From: Pseudomonadota bacterium
Lineage (GTDB): Bacteria; Pseudomonadota; Gammaproteobacteria; Burkholderiales; Rhodocyclaceae
DNA: 5,692 nt
Direction of reading: 5' to 3'
Assembly (NCBI GenBank): GCA_030917225.1
Contig: JAUPVD010000340.1
Coordinates: 1 to 5,692 of the forward strand
Below are positions 1 through 5,692 of the stretch, piece after piece (the stretch's first letter is position 1; each line of letters starts with the position of its first letter). Under the pieces are notes generated by a model. That model had not been told where the DNA came from, searched no databases, and saw only the letters and a program-made list of their open reading frames with translations. Made by a program: the position numbers and the translations under genes.

Positions 1-87
1 GCGGCAGCCAGCACGACGCTGCCGGAGAGTCTGCGCGGGAAGAGCTTCGTGGTGCCGATGCCGATCCGCTTCAGCCTGCAGGAGTAG
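1..87 (+). CDS. C-terminal end of a TonB-like protein (5' end outside window)
   Basis: Frame 1 is open from the first base and stops at TAG 85-87, giving 28 residues of a C-terminus. The tail contains LPESLRGKSFVVPMPIRFSL. A basic/glycine turn followed by an alternating hydrophobic strand of the type VPxPIRFSL, close to the stop, resembles the last beta strand of the TonB C-terminal domain, which contacts the TonB box of outer-membrane transporters. If so, the protein would be an inner-membrane-anchored, periplasm-spanning energy transducer working with ExbB/ExbD. The fragment is too short to be sure, and another periplasmic or hypothetical protein is possible. Its last 17 bases overlap the end of the convergent NUDIX gene, so no terminator separates the two. 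That a real gene ends here is fairly secure from the uninterrupted frame; the TonB assignment is tentative. Confidence 0.45.
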   Translation, partial: AAASTTLPESLRGKSFVVPMPIRFSLQE

Positions 88-637
88 GCGGTACCTGATT
101 CGGGGTGGGCGGGAAAAGATCGGTCGTATGCAGGCCGAAATGCCCCTTTTTTCGATCTTCGAGCCAGGCGCGCAGGGCGAAGCTGACGCTGCGGAAGGCC
201 ATCGACGGCCAGGGGATGTCAGCCTCGTCGAAAAGGGCGGTTTCCAGCGACTCGGCGCCGGCGCCAAAGCGCCCGTCAATCAGGCGGGCGGTGTAGAACA
301 TGTGGACCTGATGGATGTGCGGGATGTTGACCAGCGCAAACAGGTGTCCGATGTCCACTTCTGCGCAGGCTTCCTCAAGGGTTTCCCGCGCGGCGGCTTC
401 TGCGGTGGTTTCGTTGTTCTCCATGAATCCCGCAGGCAGCGTCCATAAGCCGTAACGCGGCTCGATGGCGCGGCGACAGAGGAGAATGCGTCCCTCCCAT
501 TCGGCGATGCAGCCGATCACCATCTTCGGATTCTGATAATGGATCGTGCCGCAACCAGTGCAGACATGGCGTGGCAGCGTATCGCCGGCCGGGATGGCGA
601 GGGATACGGTGGCGCCGCAATGGCTGCAGAATTTCAT
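71..637 (-). CDS. Zinc-ribbon NUDIX hydrolase, probable FAD/ADP-ribose-type pyrophosphatase (NUDT23-like)
   Basis: This 188-residue protein cleaves nucleoside diphosphates linked to another moiety. Counting from the start MKFCSHCG, residues 1-30 form a zinc ribbon with CxxC pairs C4/C7 and C26/C29, followed by HYQNPKMVIGC. The Nudix box is G70-x5-E76-x7-R84-E85-x2-E88-E89, so the Mg-binding glutamates are intact; the usual Gly near the box end is Cys91. The C-terminal part (PESL-like AESLETALF, then AFRSVSFALRAWLEDRKKG) resembles, from memory, plant NUDT23, a chloroplast FAD and ADP-ribose pyrophosphatase. NudC's SQPWPFPxS motif is absent, so an NADH pyrophosphatase or decapping role is less likely. 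The product is probably cytoplasmic, with no signal peptide. An in-frame ATG lies 7 codons upstream (658), but neither start has a good Shine-Dalgarno sequence. I chose the inner one because family members begin at the zinc ribbon. The gene is divergent from the HDOD-GGDEF gene. The exact substrate is inference. Confidence 0.9.
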   Translation of the reverse strand: MKFCSHCGATVSLAIPAGDTLPRHVCTGCGTIHYQNPKMVIGCIAEWEGRILLCRRAIEPRYGLWTLPAGFMENNETTAEAAARETLEEACAEVDIGHLFALVNIPHIHQVHMFYTARLIDGRFGAGAESLETALFDEADIPWPSMAFRSVSFALRAWLEDRKKGHFGLHTTDLFPPTPNQVPPTPAG

Positions 638-718
638 CGGAAGGTGGAGGCCGCTCATGGCTGAAGTTTACCTGAAGCGAAGGGAGCTTCGTGAAGGTTT
701 GCGTCCGGCATGCATGCG

Positions 719-726
719 GCCGATAA
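719..726 (+). promoter_or_regulatory. Possible FliA (sigma-28) -10 box, GCCGATAA
   Basis: The octamer GCCGATAA matches the consensus -10 element of flagellar sigma-28 promoters exactly. It ends 24 bases before the ATG at 751, so transcription would start near 733 with a short leader of under 20 bases. The -35 part is the weak point: consensus TAAA should lie 15 bases upstream (700-703), where the sequence reads TGCG. A loosely similar GAAGGTTT lies at 693-700 but is 7 bases too far away. The site fits the motility genes downstream, but an octamer alone can occur by chance. Confidence 0.35.
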
Positions 727-750
727 TGGGTTATCCATCCTGGCGGCCCT

Positions 751-2658
751 ATGGATCTTGAGCTAAAAAAATTCGAACAGATCAAGGCGACGGGTGAATT
801 GCCTTCGCCCAAGGGCGTTGCGCTGTCCATCATTCGCCTGACCCAGCGTGACGATGTCAGCGCGCTGGAGCTTGAACACGCCATCAAGTCCGACCCGGCC
901 TTTGTCGGTCGCCTGCTCAAGGCAGCCAATGCCGCTGGTCGCGCCAACGGTCGACCGATCGTGGCTATCGCCGATGCGCTGAATGTGCTTGGCATGGCTG
1001 TCGTGCGCAACCTGGCGCTGAGTTTTTCTCTGGTGTCCGGTTATCGCAAGGGCAATTGCCCGAATTTCGATTTCGATCAGTTCTGGAACCGTTCTCTTCT
1101 CACCGGCCTGACCTTTCAGGAGATCAATCGGCATTCGGGGGCGGTCAACCCTGAAGAGGCTTTCTGCTGCGGGCTGCTGGCCGACGTGGGCCGGCTGGCT
1201 CTGGCGACGCTCTATCCTCAGGCCTATTCGCAGCTTCTGGAAGAACTTGGCGGCGACGCTGATCCCGTGCTCCTGCACGAACGCGAGGAGGCGCTGTTCG
1301 CGCTCGCCAACGATGACCTGACTGCGGCCATGCTGACTGACTGGGGGTTGCCGAAACAGCTGATCGAGTCCTTGTATTACCGTCTGCAACCAGAGCGCAG
1401 CCAGTTTTCCGTTGGCTCCCGGGGCGAGAAACTTGTCGCCGGCGCCATCCTCGCCGCGCAGGTGGCTGATGTCTGCCAGCTCGAAGGCGATGCACGCGGC
1501 GAGCGTCTGGCGAAGCTGGGGGAGCTTGCCGAATCGTCGACGGCACTGGCACTGACGCAGGAGGCACTTGGGCGTGTTGTCGATGCGGTCGCCGCGCAGT
1601 GGCGCGACTGGGGTGAGACGCTGCAGCTGAAGGTCAAGGTGCCGCCGAGCTTCTCGCAGATGATGACTGCAGCCGTGGTGCAGGCAACGGGTACCGAGGG
1701 TGGCACCGGCTTGCGTGTGCTCGTAGCGCTTGGCGACAAGGGCGAGCGCCAGCAGGTTGCGGCCTTGCTGCACGGACTCGGTTACAACACTGCCGAGGCT
1801 CAGGATGGCGAGATGGCGCTGGAGGCGGCGCTCGACATGCAGCCACAAATTCTCGTTGCCGATGCGGCCATGACCGGTATCGACGGCATCCGCCTGATTC
1901 GCGCCCTGCGGGAAACCAAGCTTGGCCGGGCGATGTACATGCTGCTGCTGACCACCGCCGGGGATGAAGACCGGCTCGTCGAAGCCTACGAAGCGGGGGC
2001 CGACGATTATCTGGTCAAGCCCTTGAAGGAGCGCGTTCTGGCTGCCCGCCTGCGTGCTGGCGCCCGTGTGGCGGAACTGCAGGTCGAGGTCGAGCGCGAT
2101 CAGCGCGAGATGAAACATTTCGCTGCCGAGCTGGCAGTGAGTAACCGGCGCCTGCATGAGGCCTCGGTTACCGATCCGCTGACCGGCTTCTACAACCGAC
2201 GCTATGCGCTTGAGCGGCTTGAACAGGAATGGGCGGCCAGCAATCGCAGCAAGAAGCCGCTGTCCTGCCTGGTGATCGATTTCGACCGATTCAAGGAGAT
2301 CAACGACGGTTATGGCCATGATGTCGGGGACAAGGTGCTCGCCGAAGTGGCCGGCGTCCTGCAGCAGAATCTCCGTACCAATGACGTGATCTGCCGCATG
2401 GGTGGAGATGAGTTTCTGGTGATCAGCCCGGATACGGATTCCGAGTCGATGCGGGCGTGCGCCTTGCGTCTCCTTGCTGCAGTCGAACAGTCGGTGATCG
2501 ACACGCCGCGTGGGCCGGTGCGTTGCGGTGTCAGCATCGGCGTTGCCACCCGTGACGCCGGTACGGCAACGCTGGCCATGCTGATGAAAGCTGCTGACGA
2601 GGGAATGTACCAGGCCAAGATCAGCGGGCGGCGCCGTATTGGCGAACGTTTTGACTGA
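751..2658 (+). CDS. HDOD-REC-GGDEF signalling protein, probable diguanylate cyclase
   Basis: This 635-residue cytoplasmic protein has three domains. An HDOD domain spans about 15-210; the HD-like motif reads LLADVG, so metal-dependent phosphohydrolase activity is not expected, as is normal for HDOD. A receiver spans about 321-440, with probable phospho-acceptor D371, T401 and K423 in YLVKPL. A helical, coiled-coil-like linker (about 440-472) leads to a GGDEF domain at 473-630. The cyclase carries DPLTGFYNRR (475-484), Mg-ligand region IDFDRFKEIND (509-519), the intact GGDEF signature (551-555), and an inhibitory RxxD site, RTND (542-545), exactly five residues before it. It should therefore make c-di-GMP from two GTP with product feedback. 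The receiver's usual acidic pair is replaced by L327-G328, so phosphorylation may be impaired. ATG 751 is well supported: an in-frame TAA lies at 724-726 and the next Met is residue 82. Only a weak GGCGG precedes it. Its position before motAB suggests a motility role, which is inference. Confidence 0.93.
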   Translation: MDLELKKFEQIKATGELPSPKGVALSIIRLTQRDDVSALELEHAIKSDPAFVGRLLKAANAAGRANGRPIVAIADALNVLGMAVVRNLALSFSLVSGYRKGNCPNFDFDQFWNRSLLTGLTFQEINRHSGAVNPEEAFCCGLLADVGRLALATLYPQAYSQLLEELGGDADPVLLHEREEALFALANDDLTAAMLTDWGLPKQLIESLYYRLQPERSQFSVGSRGEKLVAGAILAAQVADVCQLEGDARGERLAKLGELAESSTALALTQEALGRVVDAVAAQWRDWGETLQLKVKVPPSFSQMMTAAVVQATGTEGGTGLRVLVALGDKGERQQVAALLHGLGYNTAEAQDGEMALEAALDMQPQILVADAAMTGIDGIRLIRALRETKLGRAMYMLLLTTAGDEDRLVEAYEAGADDYLVKPLKERVLAARLRAGARVAELQVEVERDQREMKHFAAELAVSNRRLHEASVTDPLTGFYNRRYALERLEQEWAASNRSKKPLSCLVIDFDRFKEINDGYGHDVGDKVLAEVAGVLQQNLRTNDVICRMGGDEFLVISPDTDSESMRACALRLLAAVEQSVIDTPRGPVRCGVSIGVATRDAGTATLAMLMKAADEGMYQAKISGRRRIGERFD

Positions 2659-2818
2659 TTGCCGTCTGCTTGAGTCAGAGTGTGGCCGGATTGTGGCGAC
2701 GCAAGAAAATAGCGAGGTTTTTTGCGCCTTACGGAAACATCTGGCTAAAATGGCAAATTAGCGCTGGAAAGTAACGCTGCAGGCTGATTGTGGCTGAAAA
2801 AGGGGTAAGGGGTAGCGC
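2659..2818 (+). promoter_or_regulatory. Spacer before motA with a weak sigma-70-like promoter
   Basis: No gene fits in these 160 bases. TAAAAT at 2746-2751 matches a sigma-70 -10 box in five of six positions, with a poor -35 candidate TTGCGC at 2722-2727 (18-base spacing). Transcription would begin near 2758, giving a leader of about 60 bases. The motA ribosome-binding site is a strong purine run, AAGGGG at 2807-2812, six bases before the ATG. A 9-bp imperfect hairpin (2700-2708 with 2718-2726) lies further upstream but has no T-tract after it, so I do not call it a terminator. No good FliA site is visible; TAAA at 2746 followed by GCTGGAAA at 2763 has 13 instead of 15 bases between and a poor octamer. 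Read-through from the upstream gene is possible. Confidence 0.3.
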
Positions 2819-3676
2819 ATGTTTCTGATCATTGGCTATGTCATCATTCTTGCAGCCTCGCTGGGCACCTATGCGGTCCACGGCAGCCTGCTTGCCCTGT
2901 GGGTGCCGCTTGAATATGTGGCCATCGTCGGCCTGACCATCGGCGGTTTCATCGCCGGCAACGACATCAAGTACATCAAGAAGACGATCGGCGCGCTGCC
3001 GTCGATCCTGAAGGGGTCCAAGTTCACCAAGGCCCTTTACATCGACCTCCTGGCCATGCTCTTCGAAATTCTGGCCAAGGTGCGCAAGGAAGGCCTGATG
3101 TCGATCGAGGCCGACGTCGAGGATCCCCACGCCAGCCCGATCTTCAGCAAGTATCCGACCTTGCAGAACGACCATCATGTCATGGAGTTCATCACCGACT
3201 ATCTGCGCATGATGGTTGGCGGCAACCTGAACACGGTCGAGATCGAAAGCCTGATGGACATGGAAATCGAGACCCATCACCACGAAGTCGAGGTGCCGGG
3301 CCATGTGATGGCCAAAGTCGGTGACGGTGTACCGGCCTTCGGTATCGTGGTCGCGGTGATGGGCGTGGTGAACGTGATGGGCTCGGTCGGCCAGCCGCCG
3401 GCGGTGCTCGGCAAGATGATCGGCGGCGCGCTCGTTGGCACCTTCCTCGGTATCCTGATCTCCTACGGTTTCGTGGCGCCGGTCGCCAGCCTGCTCGAGC
3501 AGAAGGCGCACGAGGGCTCGAAGATTTACCAGTGCATCAAGGTTGTGCTGCTGGCCTCGATGTCCGGCTATGCGCCGCAGGTGGCCGTCGAGTTCGGGCG
3601 CAAGGTGCTCGAATCCGGGGTGCGTCCTTCCTTCCGCGAGCTCGAGGAAGAACTCAAGGCGCGCAAGGGCAAGTGA
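2819..3676 (+). CDS. motA: Flagellar motor stator protein MotA
   Basis: This 285-residue inner-membrane protein is one half of the stator (five MotA around two MotB) that couples ion flow to flagellar rotation. Length and layout match E. coli-type MotA: membrane helices near residues 2-20, 33-49, 170-190 and 202-222, with a large cytoplasmic loop between the second and third. The loop residues that act electrostatically on the rotor protein FliG are present as R89 and E97 (E. coli R90, E98). The two functional prolines are P172 in GVPAFGIV and P221 in FVAPVAS (E. coli P173, P222). The numbering is offset by exactly one throughout, so this is a true flagellar MotA rather than an ExbB/TolQ relative. 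The start is supported by AAGGGG at 2807-2812. motB follows after 23 bases, so the two are surely co-transcribed. Proton rather than sodium use is likely by resemblance but not proven. Confidence 0.97.
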   Translation: MFLIIGYVIILAASLGTYAVHGSLLALWVPLEYVAIVGLTIGGFIAGNDIKYIKKTIGALPSILKGSKFTKALYIDLLAMLFEILAKVRKEGLMSIEADVEDPHASPIFSKYPTLQNDHHVMEFITDYLRMMVGGNLNTVEIESLMDMEIETHHHEVEVPGHVMAKVGDGVPAFGIVVAVMGVVNVMGSVGQPPAVLGKMIGGALVGTFLGILISYGFVAPVASLLEQKAHEGSKIYQCIKVVLLASMSGYAPQVAVEFGRKVLESGVRPSFRELEEELKARKGK

Positions 3677-3699
3677 TCGGTCGCTGACCGGGAATCAAG

Positions 3700-4662
3700 A
3701 TGAGCGACGATTCGACACGCCCGATAATCATCAAACGCAAGAAGGTGGTGGCCGGCGGCCACCACGGCGGCGCCTGGAAGATCGCCTATGCCGACTTCGT
3801 CACGGCGATGATGGCCTTCTTCCTGTTGATGTGGCTGCTGGGCTCTACGGCCAAGGGTGATCTGCAGGGCATTGCCGATTTTTTCCAGAACCCGCTCAAG
3901 GTTGGCATGTCCGGGGGGAGTGGCACCGGCGATGCTTCCAGCGTTATCCAGGGCGGTGGCAAGGATCTGACGCGCACAGCGGGGCAGGTCAAGAGCGGTG
4001 AGGTCGAAGCCAAGCGCAAGACGATCAACCTCAAGGAGACCAATCAGGAGCTCCTGAAGAAGCAGTTCGAGCAGCAGGAGAAGGCCAAGCTCAATGAGTT
4101 GAAGCAGCGCATCGAGAAGGTGTTTGAAGGCAGTTCTTCGCTCAAGCAGTTCAAGAACCAGCTGATTCTCGACATTACCAGCGAGGGACTGCGCATCCAG
4201 ATCGTCGATGAGCAGAACCGGCCGATGTTCGACTCAAGCAGTGCGGAGTTGAAGCCGTATACCAAGGAGATCCTGCGCGAGATCGGCAAGGCGCTGAACA
4301 GCGTCGGTAACAAGATCACCGTTTCGGGCCATACTGATGCTGCGCGCTTTGGCGGCGGCGAAAAGGGCTTCTCGAATTGGGAGCTTTCGGCGAACCGGGC
4401 CAACGCTTCGCGGCGTGAAATGATCATCGGCGGTATGGACGATCTCAAGGTCCTGCGGGTAGTCGGCATGTCGTCTACCGTGCTGTTTGACAAGAATGAC
4501 CCGCTCAACCCGGTGAATCGCCGGATCAGCATCATCGTACTGAACAAGAAGACGGAAGATGCTTTCCTGAGTGAAACGGAAGAAGATACCGCTGACGTCG
4601 GGACGGATGGTCAGGGCATGGAAAACGTGGCGCCGGAAAATAAAGACAGTACAAAAGGCTAG
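3700..4662 (+). CDS. motB: Flagellar motor stator protein MotB
   Basis: This 320-residue partner of MotA anchors the stator to peptidoglycan. The short cytoplasmic N-terminus (RPIIIKRKK) is followed by one membrane helix, about 29-48, that carries the ion-binding D32 in AYADFVTAMMAFF, the same number as E. coli MotB. Residues 52-66 (KGDLQGIADFFQNPL) match the plug helix that keeps unassembled stators closed. A charged helical linker (about 100-145) precedes an OmpA-like peptidoglycan-binding domain, about 155-285. That domain shows SGHTDA (209-214), NWELSANRA (226-234) and the late arginine pair in NRRISI (273-278). An acidic tail of about 30 residues ends the protein. A purine run GGGAA at 3690-3694 serves as ribosome-binding site. 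All residues needed for ion conduction and anchoring are visible, so it should work. It lies 23 bases after motA and 57 before the receptor gene. Confidence 0.97.
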   Translation: MSDDSTRPIIIKRKKVVAGGHHGGAWKIAYADFVTAMMAFFLLMWLLGSTAKGDLQGIADFFQNPLKVGMSGGSGTGDASSVIQGGGKDLTRTAGQVKSGEVEAKRKTINLKETNQELLKKQFEQQEKAKLNELKQRIEKVFEGSSSLKQFKNQLILDITSEGLRIQIVDEQNRPMFDSSSAELKPYTKEILREIGKALNSVGNKITVSGHTDAARFGGGEKGFSNWELSANRANASRREMIIGGMDDLKVLRVVGMSSTVLFDKNDPLNPVNRRISIIVLNKKTEDAFLSETEEDTADVGTDGQGMENVAPENKDSTKG

Positions 4663-4671
4663 CAACATCAT

Positions 4672-4694
4672 GATCGGTGGCTGAACCAACGATC
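4672..4694 (+). repeat. Small inverted repeat between motB and the receptor gene
   Basis: The arms GATCGGTGG (4672-4680) and CCAACGATC (4686-4694) pair over nine positions with one internal mismatch, around a five-base loop CTGAA. It starts ten bases after the motB stop. No T-run follows, so it is unlikely to be an intrinsic terminator. It could stabilise the motAB transcript end, bind a regulator, or be chance. The next gene's ATG is 25 bases downstream, preceded by GGGG at 4711-4714 as a plausible ribosome-binding site. Confidence 0.4.
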
Positions 4695-4719
4695 AAACGA
4701 TTAAACGCTCGGGGACAAA

Positions 4720-5692
4720 ATGACGGCAGCTGAAAAAACAAGAAACTTCGGGGCGCTCTGGCTTCTGGTTGTGGCCGGAGGTGCGTTTGCCATGGAACCC
4801 GCCTTGCGCAATGGCGTCTTCATCTCGGCCATCGTGATGCTGCTTGTCGGCTGGGTGCTTATCGCCGGTCGCGGCGACTCAGCTGAGCCCTTGCCGTCGC
4901 AATCAAGCGATCTGGAAAAACAGGCGTTGTCAGAGACCGGCAATGCCCTGGTACGGTGCAGCGATGAATTCTCCGCACAGTTTGGTACCACGCGCGGCGA
5001 GTTGGGGCGTGCGCAGCAGATTTTCTCGGACGCGATCGGCAAGCTGATTCAGAGCTTCAACGCCATGAGTGCGCAGGCGCATCGGCAGCAGGAGCTTGGC
5101 CTGGAAGTGATCCGCCAGCACGGCGGCGGATCCGATGGCGGCTCCGATTTCGAGCGGTTTGCCCGTCAGACCTCGGATACCCTGCGCACCTTTGTCGATA
5201 GTGTTGTCGAGAACTCCAAATTGGCGATGGAGCTGGTCGAAATGACCGACCGCATTGCGACTGAGATGCGCAAGATTCTCGGTATGCTCGGCGAAATTGA
5301 AGGCATTTCCAAGCAAACCAACTTGCTGGCGCTCAATGCTGCCATCGAGGCGGCCCGAGCGGGTGAGGCGGGTCGGGGTTTTGCAGTGGTGGCCGACGAA
5401 GTGCGTGACCTCTCCGGGCGCACCAGCCACTTCAGCCAGCAGATTCGCGCCATGATGCAGAACATGCAGAAGTCGATCGGCGACACCGAGGCGGCGATCA
5501 ACAAGATGGCCGCCCAGGACATGAACTTTGCGCTGCAATCGAAGCAGGACGTTGAACAAGCGATGCAGAACGTCGAGGACCTGAACCGTCACACCAGCCA
5601 GACAGTTGCCGAACTGAACCAGATTGCCGGCGTGATGGAATCGAGCGTCAACCAGGCGGTGGTTTCGCTGCAGTTCCAGGACATGGTGACCC
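4720..5692 (+). CDS. Methyl-accepting chemotaxis protein without periplasmic sensor domain (3' end outside window)
   Basis: The first 324 codons are present; the end lies beyond the window. The protein is a chemoreceptor-like signal transducer that should act on a CheA/CheW kinase complex. Two hydrophobic helices, about 11-25 and 33-50, are separated by only seven or so residues, so there is no periplasmic ligand domain. No HAMP motif follows. Residues 65-175 are instead a helical region broken by a Gly/Ser/Asp stretch near 135-143. The signalling hairpin is clear and canonical at about 192-236: [20 protein letters not shown], then [19 protein letters not shown]. The visible end, SLQFQDMVT (316-324), recalls a motif I associate with soluble or sensor-poor receptors. 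The start has GGGG at 4711-4714. Its same-strand position 57 bases after motB suggests co-transcription or a shared motility role. The signal it senses cannot be read from this sequence; cytoplasmic or membrane-state sensing is inference. Confidence 0.93.
   Translation, partial: MTAAEKTRNFGALWLLVVAGGAFAMEPALRNGVFISAIVMLLVGWVLIAGRGDSAEPLPSQSSDLEKQALSETGNALVRCSDEFSAQFGTTRGELGRAQQIFSDAIGKLIQSFNAMSAQAHRQQELGLEVIRQHGGGSDGGSDFERFARQTSDTLRTFVDSVVENSKLAMELVEMTDRIATEMRKILGMLGEIEGISKQTNLLALNAAIEAARAGEAGRGFAVVADEVRDLSGRTSHFSQQIRAMMQNMQKSIGDTEAAINKMAAQDMNFALQSKQDVEQAMQNVEDLNRHTSQTVAELNQIAGVMESSVNQAVVSLQFQDMVT

Noticed and set aside
661..700. Repeated TGAAG (662, 673, 692) and GAAGC/GCTTC arms as a regulator site
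   Set aside because: Five-base units at irregular spacing (11 and 19) are within chance expectation and match no operator I know.
375..1010. Minus-strand open frame of 211 codons across the NUDIX start and the cyclase start
   Set aside because: It overlaps the true NUDIX frame on the same strand and runs antisense to the cyclase; the translation is low-complexity Ser/Arg/Ala with no motif.
763..2319. Long minus-strand open frame of 518 codons
   Set aside because: It lies fully antisense to the HDOD-REC-GGDEF gene, whose protein has three recognisable domains. Its own translation shows no known motif, and long antisense frames are common in GC-rich coding DNA.
2700..2726. Hairpin after the cyclase gene considered as an intrinsic terminator
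   Set aside because: The nine-pair stem is mostly A-T with one G-T pair, the T-run is inside the 3' arm, and CCTTACGG rather than a T-tract follows.
2746..2770. FliA promoter before motA (TAAA followed by GCTGGAAA)
   Set aside because: Spacing is 13 rather than 15 and the octamer matches the GCCGATAA consensus poorly.
2729..3511. Minus-strand open frame of 260 codons opposite motA
   Set aside because: Translation is His/Asp/Arg-rich without domain features and mirrors the motA codon pattern; motA is unambiguous on the other strand.
2819..4662. Whether the pair could be ExbB/ExbD, TolQ/TolR or a non-flagellar system
   Set aside because: MotA has the charged FliG-contact residues and both functional prolines at E. 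coli numbering minus one; MotB has D32, plug and a full OmpA-like domain.

Overview
The window reads as ordinary chromosome of a flagellated, high-GC proteobacterium. The E. coli-like stator proteins and the overall protein character point most towards a betaproteobacterium, possibly Rhodocyclales (Dechloromonas/Azoarcus/Thauera-like). That placement is inference from protein resemblance, not a database result. No mobile element, CRISPR array, tRNA or rRNA is visible, and coding density is about 95%.

Layout. (1) Positions 1-87 hold the last 28 codons of a plus-strand gene whose C-terminus resembles a TonB-type energy transducer. (2) A minus-strand zinc-ribbon NUDIX hydrolase (71-637) converges on it with a 17-bp overlap. 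Its closest characterised relatives, as I recall them, are FAD/ADP-ribose pyrophosphatases of the plant NUDT23 type. (3) A short divergent spacer contains an exact GCCGATAA octamer, the -10 consensus of the flagellar sigma factor FliA. It lies just before a 635-residue HDOD-REC-GGDEF protein (751-2658) with an intact diguanylate cyclase signature and inhibitory site but a degenerate receiver acidic pocket. (4) After a 160-bp gap come motA (2819-3676) and motB (3700-4662), the flagellar stator pair with all key residues present. (5) After a 57-bp gap with a small hairpin comes a methyl-accepting chemotaxis protein (4720 to the window end, cut off). It has two membrane helices, almost no periplasmic loop and no evident HAMP domain.

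How the parts fit. Positions 751-5692 form a motility and signalling block, all on the plus strand: a probable c-di-GMP synthase, the stator that powers the flagellar motor, and a chemoreceptor-like protein. C-di-GMP is a known brake on motility, so a cyclase encoded directly before the stator genes is a reasonable candidate for local motor control. The sequence shows only proximity and a possible shared flagellar promoter logic. I found no clearly undescribed system. The points most worth checking are the FliA-like box, the degenerate receiver in the cyclase, and the sensor-less receptor behind motB.
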